Below are positions 1-6,529 of a DNA stretch of 20,270 nt, piece by piece. The stretch spans positions 44,220 to 64,489 of the forward strand of contig DHWV01000075.1 in NCBI GenBank assembly GCA_002413355.1, read 5' to 3'. The notes beneath the pieces were generated by a model. The model had not been told where the DNA came from. It worked only from the letters and a program-made list of their open reading frames with translations, and made no database searches. Each line of letters begins with the position of its first letter. Within the stretch, counting starts at the first letter, position 1. This stretch comes from Desulfobulbaceae bacterium UBA5173 (GTDB lineage Bacteria > Desulfobacterota > Desulfobulbia > Desulfobulbales > Desulfobulbaceae). Made by a program: the position numbers and the translations under genes.

Positions 1-368
1 TTGCCCTTGCCGGTCGCGCCGTGGCTGACCGCGTCCGCGCCTTCCTGCTGGGCAATGCGCACCTGCTCTTTGGCGATCAAAGGCCGGGCCAGCGAAGTGC
101 CCAGCAGATACGAGCCTTCGTAAATGGCATTAGCGCGGAAGGCCGGGAAGATGTAGTCACGGACAAACTCCTCGCGCAGGTCAGAGATGATCACCTTCTC
201 CGCGCCGGTAGCCATGCCCTTTTTCCGTACCGCCTCCCAGTCCTCTTGCTGGCCTACGTCCGCCGCAAAGGCGACTACCGGGCAACCGTACTCCTCTGCC
301 AGCCATTTGAGAATAACTGAGGTATCCAAGCCGCCTGAATAGGCGAGCACAATTTTGTTCACGTTCAT
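1..368 (-). CDS. argG: Argininosuccinate synthase, N-terminal part (cut by window edge)
   Basis: Argininosuccinate synthase joins citrulline and aspartate using ATP in the cytoplasmic arginine pathway. About 122 N-terminal residues are visible, beginning MNVNKIVLAYSGGLDTSVIL. The AYSGGLDTS segment is the ATP-binding P-loop of the N-type ATP pyrophosphatase fold and is diagnostic of this family. Further family-typical stretches follow, including ADVGQ near residue 37, ANAIYEGSYLLGTSLARP near 78-95 and SHGATGKG at the cut end. The ATG at 368 on the minus strand lies only a few residues before the P-loop, as expected, although no strong Shine-Dalgarno sequence precedes it. The gene runs off the left edge. 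A sigma-70 promoter candidate about 155 bases upstream suggests it is transcribed separately from the aminotransferase gene on the same strand. Confidence 0.97.
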   Translation of the reverse strand, partial: MNVNKIVLAYSGGLDTSVILKWLAEEYGCPVVAFAADVGQQEDWEAVRKKGMATGAEKVIISDLREEFVRDYIFPAFRANAIYEGSYLLGTSLARPLIAKEQVRIAQQEGADAVSHGATGKG

Positions 369-492
369 AATGATGTTTCGTTAATAAAGCCAAGTTATGA
401 ATTGCTTGCCGATGCCGCAATGCAGCATACCACACCAGCAGCGGTTTGGCATTGAAAAGCAAGTGATTGCAAATGATCGCCGCGATACGCGC

Positions 493-515
493 GGGCTGAC
501 CGTTTAGATCAGCCC
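493..515 (-). promoter_or_regulatory. Hairpin / inverted repeat at the 5' end of the predicted argG transcript
   Basis: A perfect 7-bp inverted repeat, GGGCTGA (493-499) and TCAGCCC (509-515), surrounds a 9-nt loop. With the predicted start near 517 it would form at the very 5' end of the argG message, or act as an operator just downstream of the promoter. It does not obviously match the E. coli ARG box. Function is unknown. Confidence 0.4.
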
Positions 516-523
516 TGCCGGGC

Positions 524-552
524 AGATTAGACAGCGAGGGGGATTCTGTCAA
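524..552 (-). promoter_or_regulatory. Sigma-70-type promoter candidate for argG
   Basis: On the minus strand, TTGACA (552-547) is a perfect -35. It is followed by a 17-nt spacer and TAATCT (529-524) as the -10. The -10 matches the consensus at its first two positions and its last. The predicted start is near 517, giving a leader of about 150 nt before argG. No other gene lies downstream on this strand within the window. Prediction only; no transcript data were available. Confidence 0.6.
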
Positions 553-565
553 GAATTTTGCTGCG

Positions 566-590
566 GCACGGCTGGTTGCCGTGCTTTTTT
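566..590 (+). terminator. Terminator-like hairpin in plus orientation between aminotransferase gene and argG
   Basis: GCACGGC (566-572), a 5-nt loop and GCCGTGC (578-584) form a perfect 7-bp GC-rich stem followed directly by six T (585-590). This is a classic intrinsic terminator reading in the plus direction. Both neighbouring genes are on the minus strand. In that direction the stem is preceded by A's and followed by no U-tract, so it would be a poor terminator for the aminotransferase gene. Confidence 0.6.
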
Positions 591-620
591 GTGCCAGAGC
601 ACGCCCGCGTTGAACAGAAA

Positions 621-1931
621 TCAGGCCGAGGCGGTGTATTGCCGGATGGAGTCGGCGATGGTGCGGAAAATGCGGGTGAAAGTGTCCTCGTCGCGCTCCA
701 GCAGAGTGATGCGGAAGCCCTGCAAGGTGGTGGCGAAGGACGAGAGCGGCACCACGCAGATGCCCGTCGAGCCAAGCAAATAATAAACAAAACGCTTGTC
801 CGGCTCCACGCCGGGGCCGTTGACCATCTTCTCCACCGTCTCGCGTACTGCGTCGCTGGCAATGGGCAGGCTCTGTTTGTGATTGAGCAGGCCATGCTCA
901 AAAACCACGCTCATGTAGAACGCGCCGTTGGTGCGGTTAACCAGCACACCTTTGATATCCTTAAGAATATTGTAGGCAATGTTCGAGTACCGCTCATAGC
1001 GACGGATGCGCTCGTTGAGGTACTTGGGATATTCTGGATGGGTCAGTACCTTGGGCAGCACAAGCTGCGGCAGCGTCGTCGAGCAGACCTCCATCATCTT
1101 GGCGTTGAGGATGGATTTGACGTACTTCTCGAACATGCAGTCGTGGTGGCCGTTATAAACCTCCATCCAGCCGCAGCGCCCGCCCGGCCATGGCATCTCT
1201 TTCGACATGCCGCGCAGGCAGATCGCAGGCACCCGCTTGCCGATCACCGTGGCCAACGGTACGGCCTTGGTGCCATTATAGACCATGTTCTGATACACTT
1301 CGTCGCAGACAATAAACAAGTCGTAGCGGTCAGCGATGTCAACAATCGCCCGCAGGATGCTTTCAGGATAGACCGCGCCGGTCGGGTTGTCCGGGTTGAT
1401 GATCAGAATGCCTGCAATGGCTGGGTTGTATTTGACATTATTCTCCAAATCCTCCAAATCCGGGTACCATCTTTTGTTCGGATCAAGGATGTAGGTCAGC
1501 GGCGCGTCACCAGCATGAGCGGCTTCAGCGGAGGAATGCGTGGTATAGCTCGGCGTGGGCACTACCACCCGTGCTGTAGGCCGGAGAAGGCCGAAAACTT
1601 TGGAGATTGCGTCACCCAAGCCATTGAAAAAGAGGATGTCTTCCGGGGTGATTTGCGCCCCGCCCATCGCGTTGGTTTGGTCGGCGATGAACTGCCGTGT
1701 CGCCAGCACGCCTCGGGTCGGCGAATAGCCGTAGCTTGCGTCTTCCTGCGCCGCCGCCGCAACAATGTCCTTCATCCAGCCGGGAATCCGCTCGCCCTTG
1801 GCGACAGGATCGCCGATGTTCTCCCAGTTCACCTTCACGCCCAGAGCCTGAAGCTGGTTGCCGACATTGACAATGTTGCGAATCTCATAGGTGAGTTCGC
1901 CTGCGCCGGCATGGACAATATTCGTTCGCAT
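621..1931 (-). CDS. PLP-dependent class I/II aminotransferase
   Basis: This is a 436-residue fold-type I aminotransferase, expected to be cytosolic and to move an amino group between an amino acid and a 2-oxo acid. Visible family marks are YGYSPTRG near residue 67, NPDNPTG near 180, CDEVY near 210 (the Asp that contacts the pyridine nitrogen) and the Schiff-base lysine K244 in GMSKEMPWPGGRCGW. The C-terminal FRITLL contains the carboxylate-binding arginine region. I chose ATG 1931 because AAAGGAG lies a suitable distance upstream; an in-frame extension to 1994 has no such site. It lies 111 nt downstream of the sigma-54 regulator on the same strand, so co-transcription is possible. The substrate cannot be told; it loosely resembles alanine/aspartate-type enzymes. 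Confidence 0.9.
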   Translation of the reverse strand: MRTNIVHAGAGELTYEIRNIVNVGNQLQALGVKVNWENIGDPVAKGERIPGWMKDIVAAAAQEDASYGYSPTRGVLATRQFIADQTNAMGGAQITPEDILFFNGLGDAISKVFGLLRPTARVVVPTPSYTTHSSAEAAHAGDAPLTYILDPNKRWYPDLEDLENNVKYNPAIAGILIINPDNPTGAVYPESILRAIVDIADRYDLFIVCDEVYQNMVYNGTKAVPLATVIGKRVPAICLRGMSKEMPWPGGRCGWMEVYNGHHDCMFEKYVKSILNAKMMEVCSTTLPQLVLPKVLTHPEYPKYLNERIRRYERYSNIAYNILKDIKGVLVNRTNGAFYMSVVFEHGLLNHKQSLPIASDAVRETVEKMVNGPGVEPDKRFVYYLLGSTGICVVPLSSFATTLQGFRITLLERDEDTFTRIFRTIADSIRQYTASA

Positions 1932-2042
1932 GGACTTTTCTCTCCTTTTCAGCTGCGCGTTCAGAAGGAAGGGGGATTTTTTGTGCGCAGGCACAAGTCA
2001 TTACCACAGCCTGAGCAGGCCGTCAACCGCCGGATGCGGAAT

Positions 2043-3410
2043 TCAGGACAGGCTACTGTCCAGACCGTATTTTTTCAGCTTGTTGAGCAGGGTTTTACGG
2101 GTAATCTGGAGACGGCGGGCGGCCTCGCTTTTGTTGCCGCCGGTGGCGATCAAGGTTTTGACGATCAATTGCAGCTCTGCCGAGCGGAGCGTTCCCTCCG
2201 GCCCGGTCTCATCTTTCCGGTTCATGCTCAACCAGCGCTGGATGGAGAGGGGCAAGCTCTCCACATCTAAATATTCGCCTTTGGTCAGAATCACGCCACG
2301 TTCAATGGCGTTCTCTAACTCGCGAACATTGCCAGGCCACGGATAGCGGTTGAGCACATCCATGCAAGTCGGAGTGATGCCCTTGACCTTGCGTTTGTTG
2401 CGCTTGGCGCAGCGGCGGATGAAAAAATCGGCAAGCAGGGGAATATCCCCAACCCGCTCGCGTAAGGTCGGCACGTCCAGCGTAACCACGTTCAGGCGGT
2501 AGTAGAGGTCTTCGCGGAAACGGCCCTCTTGCACCTCTTTTTCCAAGTCGCGGTTGGTTGCGGTGATCACGCGGACATCCACGCTGATGATCTCTTGGCT
2601 GCCGACCCGCTGCACCTCATGCTCCTGCAATACCCGGAGGAGTTTGGCCTGCATGGCGGGCGTAGTTTCGCCAATTTCATCAAGAAAAAGAGTGCCGTGC
2701 TGGGCTTGGACAAAGCAACCTTCCCGCCTCCGGTCCGCACCGGTGAAGGCTCCTTTTTCGTGGCCAAACAGCTCGGATTCGAGCAAATTTTCCGCCAAGG
2801 CCGCGCAATTGACCTTAACAAAAGGGCCGTTTTTGCGTAAACTTCGGTAATGAAGGGCTGAGGCGACCAGCTCCTTGCCGGTGCCGGAATCGCCGCTGAT
2901 CAGCACGGTGGCCTCAGTCGGCGCGACTTGGAGAATCATCTCCCAAAGATCCTGCATGGGCTGCGAGCTACCGATGATCCGCCCTGCTTCGTCAAAGGGC
3001 TGACCGCCGTGCGGTTCCGGTGGCAGTCCCTCTGGCTGCCGGTGGCGCATGGCCATCTCCGCTGTCCGCCGCAGCCGCTCCGTATCCACCGGCTTGACCA
3101 AATAGTCGCACGCGCCCAGCTTGATTGCCTCCACCGCTGTAGGCACAAAGGCGTTGCCGGTCAGCATCACCACCGGAATGGCCGGGTTGATCGCCCGAAT
3201 TTTGCGCAGTGCCTCCAGCCCGTTCATCTTGCTCATGATGACATCCATCAGCACGAGATCAAAGGGGCCTTGGCGTACTTTCTCCACAGCGGTCTCACCG
3301 TCATCCGCCTCGGCGCAGAGCCAACCCCAGTTGGCTAAAACAGAGCCAAGCAGGTGGCGTTGCGCCGCTTCATCATCCACGATCAAAACTTTTGCGCTGT
3401 TCTTTTTCAT
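2043..3410 (-). CDS. Sigma-54-dependent response regulator (NtrC/ZraR type)
   Basis: A complete three-domain activator of sigma-54 promoters, 455 residues. The receiver domain (about 5-120) has the acidic pair D12/D13, phosphoacceptor D56, T84 and K106. The AAA+ domain (about 145-375) has Walker A GDSGTGKE at 173-180, GAFTGA at 220-225 (the sigma-54 contact loop) and Walker B LFLDEIG with D244/E245. The C-terminal Fis-type helix-turn-helix (about 425-450) is NKSEAARRLQITRKTLLNKL. All key residues look intact, so it should be a working phosphorylation-dependent activator. No histidine kinase gene adjoins it in this window. It is divergent from the chemosensory operon, across a 265-bp intergenic region. 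Its targets are unknown, and I found no convincing -24/-12 site near either neighbour. Confidence 0.95.
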   Translation of the reverse strand: MKKNSAKVLIVDDEAAQRHLLGSVLANWGWLCAEADDGETAVEKVRQGPFDLVLMDVIMSKMNGLEALRKIRAINPAIPVVMLTGNAFVPTAVEAIKLGACDYLVKPVDTERLRRTAEMAMRHRQPEGLPPEPHGGQPFDEAGRIIGSSQPMQDLWEMILQVAPTEATVLISGDSGTGKELVASALHYRSLRKNGPFVKVNCAALAENLLESELFGHEKGAFTGADRRREGCFVQAQHGTLFLDEIGETTPAMQAKLLRVLQEHEVQRVGSQEIISVDVRVITATNRDLEKEVQEGRFREDLYYRLNVVTLDVPTLRERVGDIPLLADFFIRRCAKRNKRKVKGITPTCMDVLNRYPWPGNVRELENAIERGVILTKGEYLDVESLPLSIQRWLSMNRKDETGPEGTLRSAELQLIVKTLIATGGNKSEAARRLQITRKTLLNKLKKYGLDSSLS

Positions 3411-3464
3411 TTCTTCAACCCGTTCCTGCGCCGCTTGTGCTGCCGCTCAATTTTTCTTACAGAC

Positions 3465-3493
3465 AAGGTAGGTGGAAAATACTGCGCTGTCCA
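3465..3493 (-). promoter_or_regulatory. Possible sigma-70 promoter of the sigma-54 response regulator
   Basis: On the minus strand, TGGACA (3493-3488, five of six consensus bases) is followed by a 17-nt spacer and TACCTT (3470-3465, three of six, including the conserved first, second and last positions). The predicted leader would be about 50 nt. This is weak to moderate evidence from sequence match alone. Confidence 0.35.
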
Positions 3494-3494
3494 T

Positions 3495-3525
3495 AAAAAA
3501 ACCGCTAAAGAACAGAATTCAGCGG
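3495..3525 (-). terminator. Intrinsic terminator-like hairpin in minus orientation, just upstream of the regulator's promoter
   Basis: On the minus strand, CCGCTGAA (3525-3518), an 8-nt loop and TTTAGCGG (3509-3502) form an 8-bp stem with one G-U pair. Seven T follow (3501-3495). No minus-strand gene lies upstream of it. It either stops antisense transcripts coming from the chemosensory operon or, if the regulator is transcribed from further upstream, acts as a leader attenuator. Confidence 0.5.
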
Positions 3526-3559
3526 GATGATGCTCTTTTGTCCGGCAGACTGGCGGAAT

Positions 3560-3574
3560 TGTTTTGACAAAACA
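3560..3574. promoter_or_regulatory. Perfect 15-nt palindrome overlapping the operon -35 (operator candidate)
   Basis: TGTTTTG (3560-3566) and CAAAACA (3568-3574) are perfect reverse complements around a single central A. The -35 hexamer of the predicted operon promoter lies wholly inside. The position suits binding of a dimeric regulator that would block or alter polymerase access. The binding protein is unknown. Confidence 0.45.
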
Positions 3575-3593
3575 GCCCTGACCTATTTAAGAT
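3564..3593 (+). promoter_or_regulatory. Sigma-70-type promoter candidate for the chemosensory operon
   Basis: TTGACA (3564-3569, perfect -35) is followed by an 18-nt spacer and TAAGAT (3588-3593, four of six -10 bases). The predicted start is near 3600, about 75 nt before the first gene. It is the best promoter match upstream of the nine-gene plus-strand run. Confidence 0.5.
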
Positions 3594-3642
3594 GTGCAGA
3601 ATTTTCTGACTGGAGTTTCTCTGGCCTGACTTGAACGGCATC

Positions 3643-3658
3643 TGCCGCTGATGCGGCA
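3643..3658 (+). other. Hairpin in the operon leader next to the ribosome binding site
   Basis: TGCCGC (3643-3648), loop TGAT and GCGGCA (3653-3658) form a perfect 6-bp GC-rich stem. It ends seven bases before the AAGGA ribosome binding site (3665-3669) of the first operon gene. It could tune translation or mRNA stability. An alternative pairing of GCATC with GATGC overlaps it. Confidence 0.35.
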
Positions 3659-3675
3659 ACGCGCAAGGAATGCAC

Positions 3676-5490
3676 ATGAAAAAGGTATTGCTGGTTGATG
3701 ACGACGAGGTTGTTCACGAGCTGATCAACACCACGTTGAGCAAATACAGCAGCGTCTTTGAGCTTGTCCATGCCTATGACATCAAAAGCGCGGCGGCAGT
3801 CTTAGAGCGCGAGGACATATCGCTGATTGTCACCGACTTGGTCATGCCAGGCGGCGACGGCTTTCAGCTGCTTTCTCAGCTCCAAGACAAGCATGACGGC
3901 ATTCCCTGCATCGTCATGACCTCGTATGAGCTGCCGGAGCTGGAAGAGCGGCTGGCGGGCAAGGTTTTTCAAATTTTCAAAAAGCCGGTCATGTCGCAGG
4001 AATTGGCCGATGCCATTCTGCGGGGCTTCAAGACGCAGCAGAAAAAAAGCGATCTGGGCGAGTTTTCCGTGGTCGGCATCGTCCAGCTCATGGAAACCGA
4101 AGGCACCACCTGCCGTCTCGATGTCCACAAATCCAGCGACCACCGGGACATCAACCAGTGCATCGAGCAGAACTGCAAGGAATATCGGGGCAGCCTGTAT
4201 CTGGTGCAGGGAACCATTCACGACGCGGTCTGCGGCAAGCTGGTTGGCGAGGAAGCGGCACTCAAACTCTTGAGCATGGAGGGGGTGCAGGTCAGTAGCT
4301 GCCTGTTAGACAGCAAAAATCTCACCCGCCGGGTGCATAAAAGCAATCAGAATCTGCTGATCAACGCCATGATTCAAAAAGATCATCAGTGCGGCGAGGA
4401 AGAGGACCAAGAGCAGCCGCAGCAGAAGCTGCTTGACGAAGGCATCCGGCTTTGCGAGCGGCTGGAGTTTGCGCAGGCACAGAAACCGCTGATGGCCTTT
4501 GTCAAAGACAACCGCCAGAATGCGCAGGGCTGGCTCTGGCTCTCACGGGCGGTGACCGAGCCGAAAAAAATCAAAGCAGCCTTGGCTGAAGCCTACCGGA
4601 TTGAGCCGGAGGATTCTGAGATTCTTGAAGATGTAGAAAAAGCCCGGCATCTCGGCATCTCGGCAGTGGAAACGAAGATTGTCCGGTGCCCTTTCTGTTA
4701 CGCCCCGCTGGAGCCGCCAGCCGCCGTCTGTTTTTGCTGCAAGTCAAGTCTGCTGACTGAGTCCTCCGCCTTGGCCAAACTTGACCTTGCTGCGGTTGAG
4801 CAGCGGCTGCTCCGTAAAGCTGCCGCCCGCTTTGAAAAAGTGCTGGCCGCCGAGGTCAATCCCAAAATTCTGTTCTATGCCGGAGCCGCCTATCTCAACC
4901 TGAACGATTTTGATAAAGCCCTCACCTATTTTGATCTGCTGATGCCGATCATTCAGGTGGACAGCCGCCATCAGAAAGTGGCCGAGCAGGTAAGCCAGAT
5001 CGTTGATTACATTGCTAGCAACCAGAAAATTGAGGAGCGGAATCCCAAGCCGGAGCAAGCTAGGAAAGAAAAGCAGATCATCGACAATCAAGCCAACAAG
5101 CGGACGGTGTTGGTGGTCGAAGACAGCCCCACCACCCGCAAGGTGATTAAGATGACCCTGCAAAGTGGCGGCTTCCGGGTAATCGAGGCGGTGGACGGCG
5201 TTGAGGCACTGAGCAAGCTCAACGACGACCGGCCCGACATGGTGCTGTTAGACATCATGCTGCCCAAAATAGACGGCTACAAGATCCTTTCGATTTTAAA
5301 AAAGAACGGCGAGACCAAGGATATCCCGGTGGTCATGCTGACCAGCAAAAACCGGATACTCGACAAGGTCAAAGGTCATCTCTCCGCCGCCAGTGCCTAT
5401 CTGACAAAACCCTTCAAACCTGCCGAGCTGATCAGCGTGGTCAGCTCCATCCTTGACAAGACCTTGCCGGAAGAGGCGAATGCGGTCTGA
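3676..5490 (+). CDS. Dual-receiver protein: REC, DUF4388 (PATAN-like), zinc ribbon, TPR, REC
   Basis: A 604-residue cytoplasmic signalling protein and the first gene of the chemosensory operon. The N-terminal receiver has acidic D8-D10, phosphoacceptor D54 and a KKP lysine motif. Residues about 125-215 match the DUF4388/PATAN pattern seen in PatA-like regulators. A TPR-like helical region follows, interrupted by a zinc-ribbon knuckle with cysteines 338, 341, 352 and 355. More TPR-like helices follow (about 365-460). The C-terminal receiver resembles PilG/PilH, with D526 and K578. I chose ATG 3676 because AAGGA lies six bases upstream; ATG 3670 would sit directly against that site. No DNA-binding or enzymatic output domain is visible, so it probably acts by protein contacts, perhaps as the PilG-like output. 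The exact function is inferred. Confidence 0.88.
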   Translation: MKKVLLVDDDEVVHELINTTLSKYSSVFELVHAYDIKSAAAVLEREDISLIVTDLVMPGGDGFQLLSQLQDKHDGIPCIVMTSYELPELEERLAGKVFQIFKKPVMSQELADAILRGFKTQQKKSDLGEFSVVGIVQLMETEGTTCRLDVHKSSDHRDINQCIEQNCKEYRGSLYLVQGTIHDAVCGKLVGEEAALKLLSMEGVQVSSCLLDSKNLTRRVHKSNQNLLINAMIQKDHQCGEEEDQEQPQQKLLDEGIRLCERLEFAQAQKPLMAFVKDNRQNAQGWLWLSRAVTEPKKIKAALAEAYRIEPEDSEILEDVEKARHLGISAVETKIVRCPFCYAPLEPPAAVCFCCKSSLLTESSALAKLDLAAVEQRLLRKAAARFEKVLAAEVNPKILFYAGAAYLNLNDFDKALTYFDLLMPIIQVDSRHQKVAEQVSQIVDYIASNQKIEERNPKPEQARKEKQIIDNQANKRTVLVVEDSPTTRKVIKMTLQSGGFRVIEAVDGVEALSKLNDDRPDMVLLDIMLPKIDGYKILSILKKNGETKDIPVVMLTSKNRILDKVKGHLSAASAYLTKPFKPAELISVVSSILDKTLPEEANAV

Positions 5491-5544
5491 AGGGCGGCCC
5501 ACTCATTGAACCAGTAACCCTTAACGTTAAAAAAAGGAAAGGAC

Positions 5545-5910
5545 ATGGCTAAGAAACTGCTGATCGTTGATGACAGCCCCACCGAACTGAAGCTGATCAC
5601 CGATGTGTTCAGCGGCCCGGAATATGCGGTTGTCACCGCTCATGACGGCGAGGAAGGCGTGGAAAAGGCGAAGTCGGAAAAACCTGACTTGATTATTCTC
5701 GACGTGGTCATGCCCAAGATGAACGGCTTCCAAGCCTGCCGAACGATCAAATCCGAGGCGGCGACCCAGAGCATCCCGATCATCCTGCTGACCAGCAAGA
5801 ACCAGAAATCGGACGAATTTTGGGGCAAAAAGCAGGGCGCGGATGTCTATCTGACCAAGCCGTTTGATGCGGCGGAGCTGCTGAAGGCCGTCACTGGCCT
5901 GCTCGTCTGA
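5545..5910 (+). CDS. Single-domain response regulator, PilH/CheY-like
   Basis: A 121-residue stand-alone receiver. It has the acidic pair D9/D10, phosphoacceptor D53 in ILDVVMPKMNG, T83 and K105 in LTKPF. The segment FWGKKQGADVYL before the conserved lysine resembles the W-x3-QGA signature of PilG/PilH receivers of twitching-type systems. A strong GGAAAGGA ribosome binding site lies just before ATG 5545. There is no output domain, so it would act as a diffusible phosphate acceptor for the downstream ChpA-like kinase, either as motor signal or phosphate sink. PilH is the closer resemblance, but PilG versus PilH cannot be settled from sequence inspection. Confidence 0.93.
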   Translation: MAKKLLIVDDSPTELKLITDVFSGPEYAVVTAHDGEEGVEKAKSEKPDLIILDVVMPKMNGFQACRTIKSEAATQSIPIILLTSKNQKSDEFWGKKQGADVYLTKPFDAAELLKAVTGLLV

Positions 5911-5915
5911 GACAG

Positions 5916-6494
5916 ATGTCCGCCCAGCCTGACATGTCCGGCCCAGACTCCGGCTTGGCCGTGCTGCTCGCCGCCATTGACGAGGAGGTCGCTGAGGAGC
6001 TGCGTAAGGAGCAGCTGCATAAGGACGGTTTTGATGCGGCCCAGACAATGGAGGAGATTGGCAGGCACCTCTGCTTCGTTTTGGCCGGGCAACACTTGGC
6101 CGTGCCGCTTTCCTTGGTGCTGGAGATCGGCGAGTTGGAGACCGTGCGGCCTTTGCCATTTCTCCCGGAATGGACTGAAGGTGTGACCAATCTTCGCGGT
6201 GAAATCGTCTCTGTCACCAATCTATCGGTATTTTTTCAAATTCCCGGAAGAGGCGCACGGAAGAGCCGGACAGCCATCATTCTGCACGAGGGCGGCCTGA
6301 AAACAGCGGCGATTGTCGATAAAATCACCGGTACCCGCCTGCTGTATAAAAAAGAGGGGTTGCCCGGCAGCAGCTTGGCGGCGATTCCGGCTGATTTTCT
6401 TGCCGGTCCGGCCTTGTTCATGGCAGAACATGGCGAAAACCGGCTGCACCTGTTCAATGTTGGCAAGCTGCTGGCCGCTCTTAGGCTGCAATGA
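5916..6494 (+). CDS. CheW-family adaptor, PilI-like
   Basis: A 192-residue protein with a canonical CheW domain at about 50-185. It has FVLAGQHLAVPLSLVLEI, then LPFLPEWTEGVTNLRGEIVSV, the conserved hydrophobic-RGE loop of CheW and PilI. CheW proteins bridge chemoreceptors and the CheA-type kinase in membrane arrays. About 45 acidic residues precede the domain. The start at 5916 lies five bases after the stop of the receiver gene, so translational coupling is likely because no strong ribosome binding site is seen. It is the most conventional of three CheW-like genes in the operon and the best candidate for the core PilI role. Confidence 0.92.
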   Translation: MSAQPDMSGPDSGLAVLLAAIDEEVAEELRKEQLHKDGFDAAQTMEEIGRHLCFVLAGQHLAVPLSLVLEIGELETVRPLPFLPEWTEGVTNLRGEIVSVTNLSVFFQIPGRGARKSRTAIILHEGGLKTAAIVDKITGTRLLYKKEGLPGSSLAAIPADFLAGPALFMAEHGENRLHLFNVGKLLAALRLQ

Positions 6495-6529
6495 ACTTCT
6501 CAACCCTCAACCGATAAAGGAACAGGCAG

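Noticed and set aside
1970..2030. Possible sigma-70 promoter for the aminotransferase gene (TTGACG, 17 nt, TAATGA on the minus strand)
   Set aside because: The -35 is good but the -10 matches only two consensus positions; not reported as a feature.
558..2270. Long plus-strand open frame of about 570 codons
   Set aside because: It lies antisense to the aminotransferase and the 3' end of the sigma-54 regulator, both of which have clear family motifs; the frame's protein is low-complexity, rich in His, Arg and Ala, and matches nothing.
3550..3640. Possible sigma-54 (-24/-12) sites upstream of the chemosensory operon (TGGCGG..., TGGCCT...)
   Set aside because: The spacing from GG to the required GC is wrong or the GC is absent in both cases.
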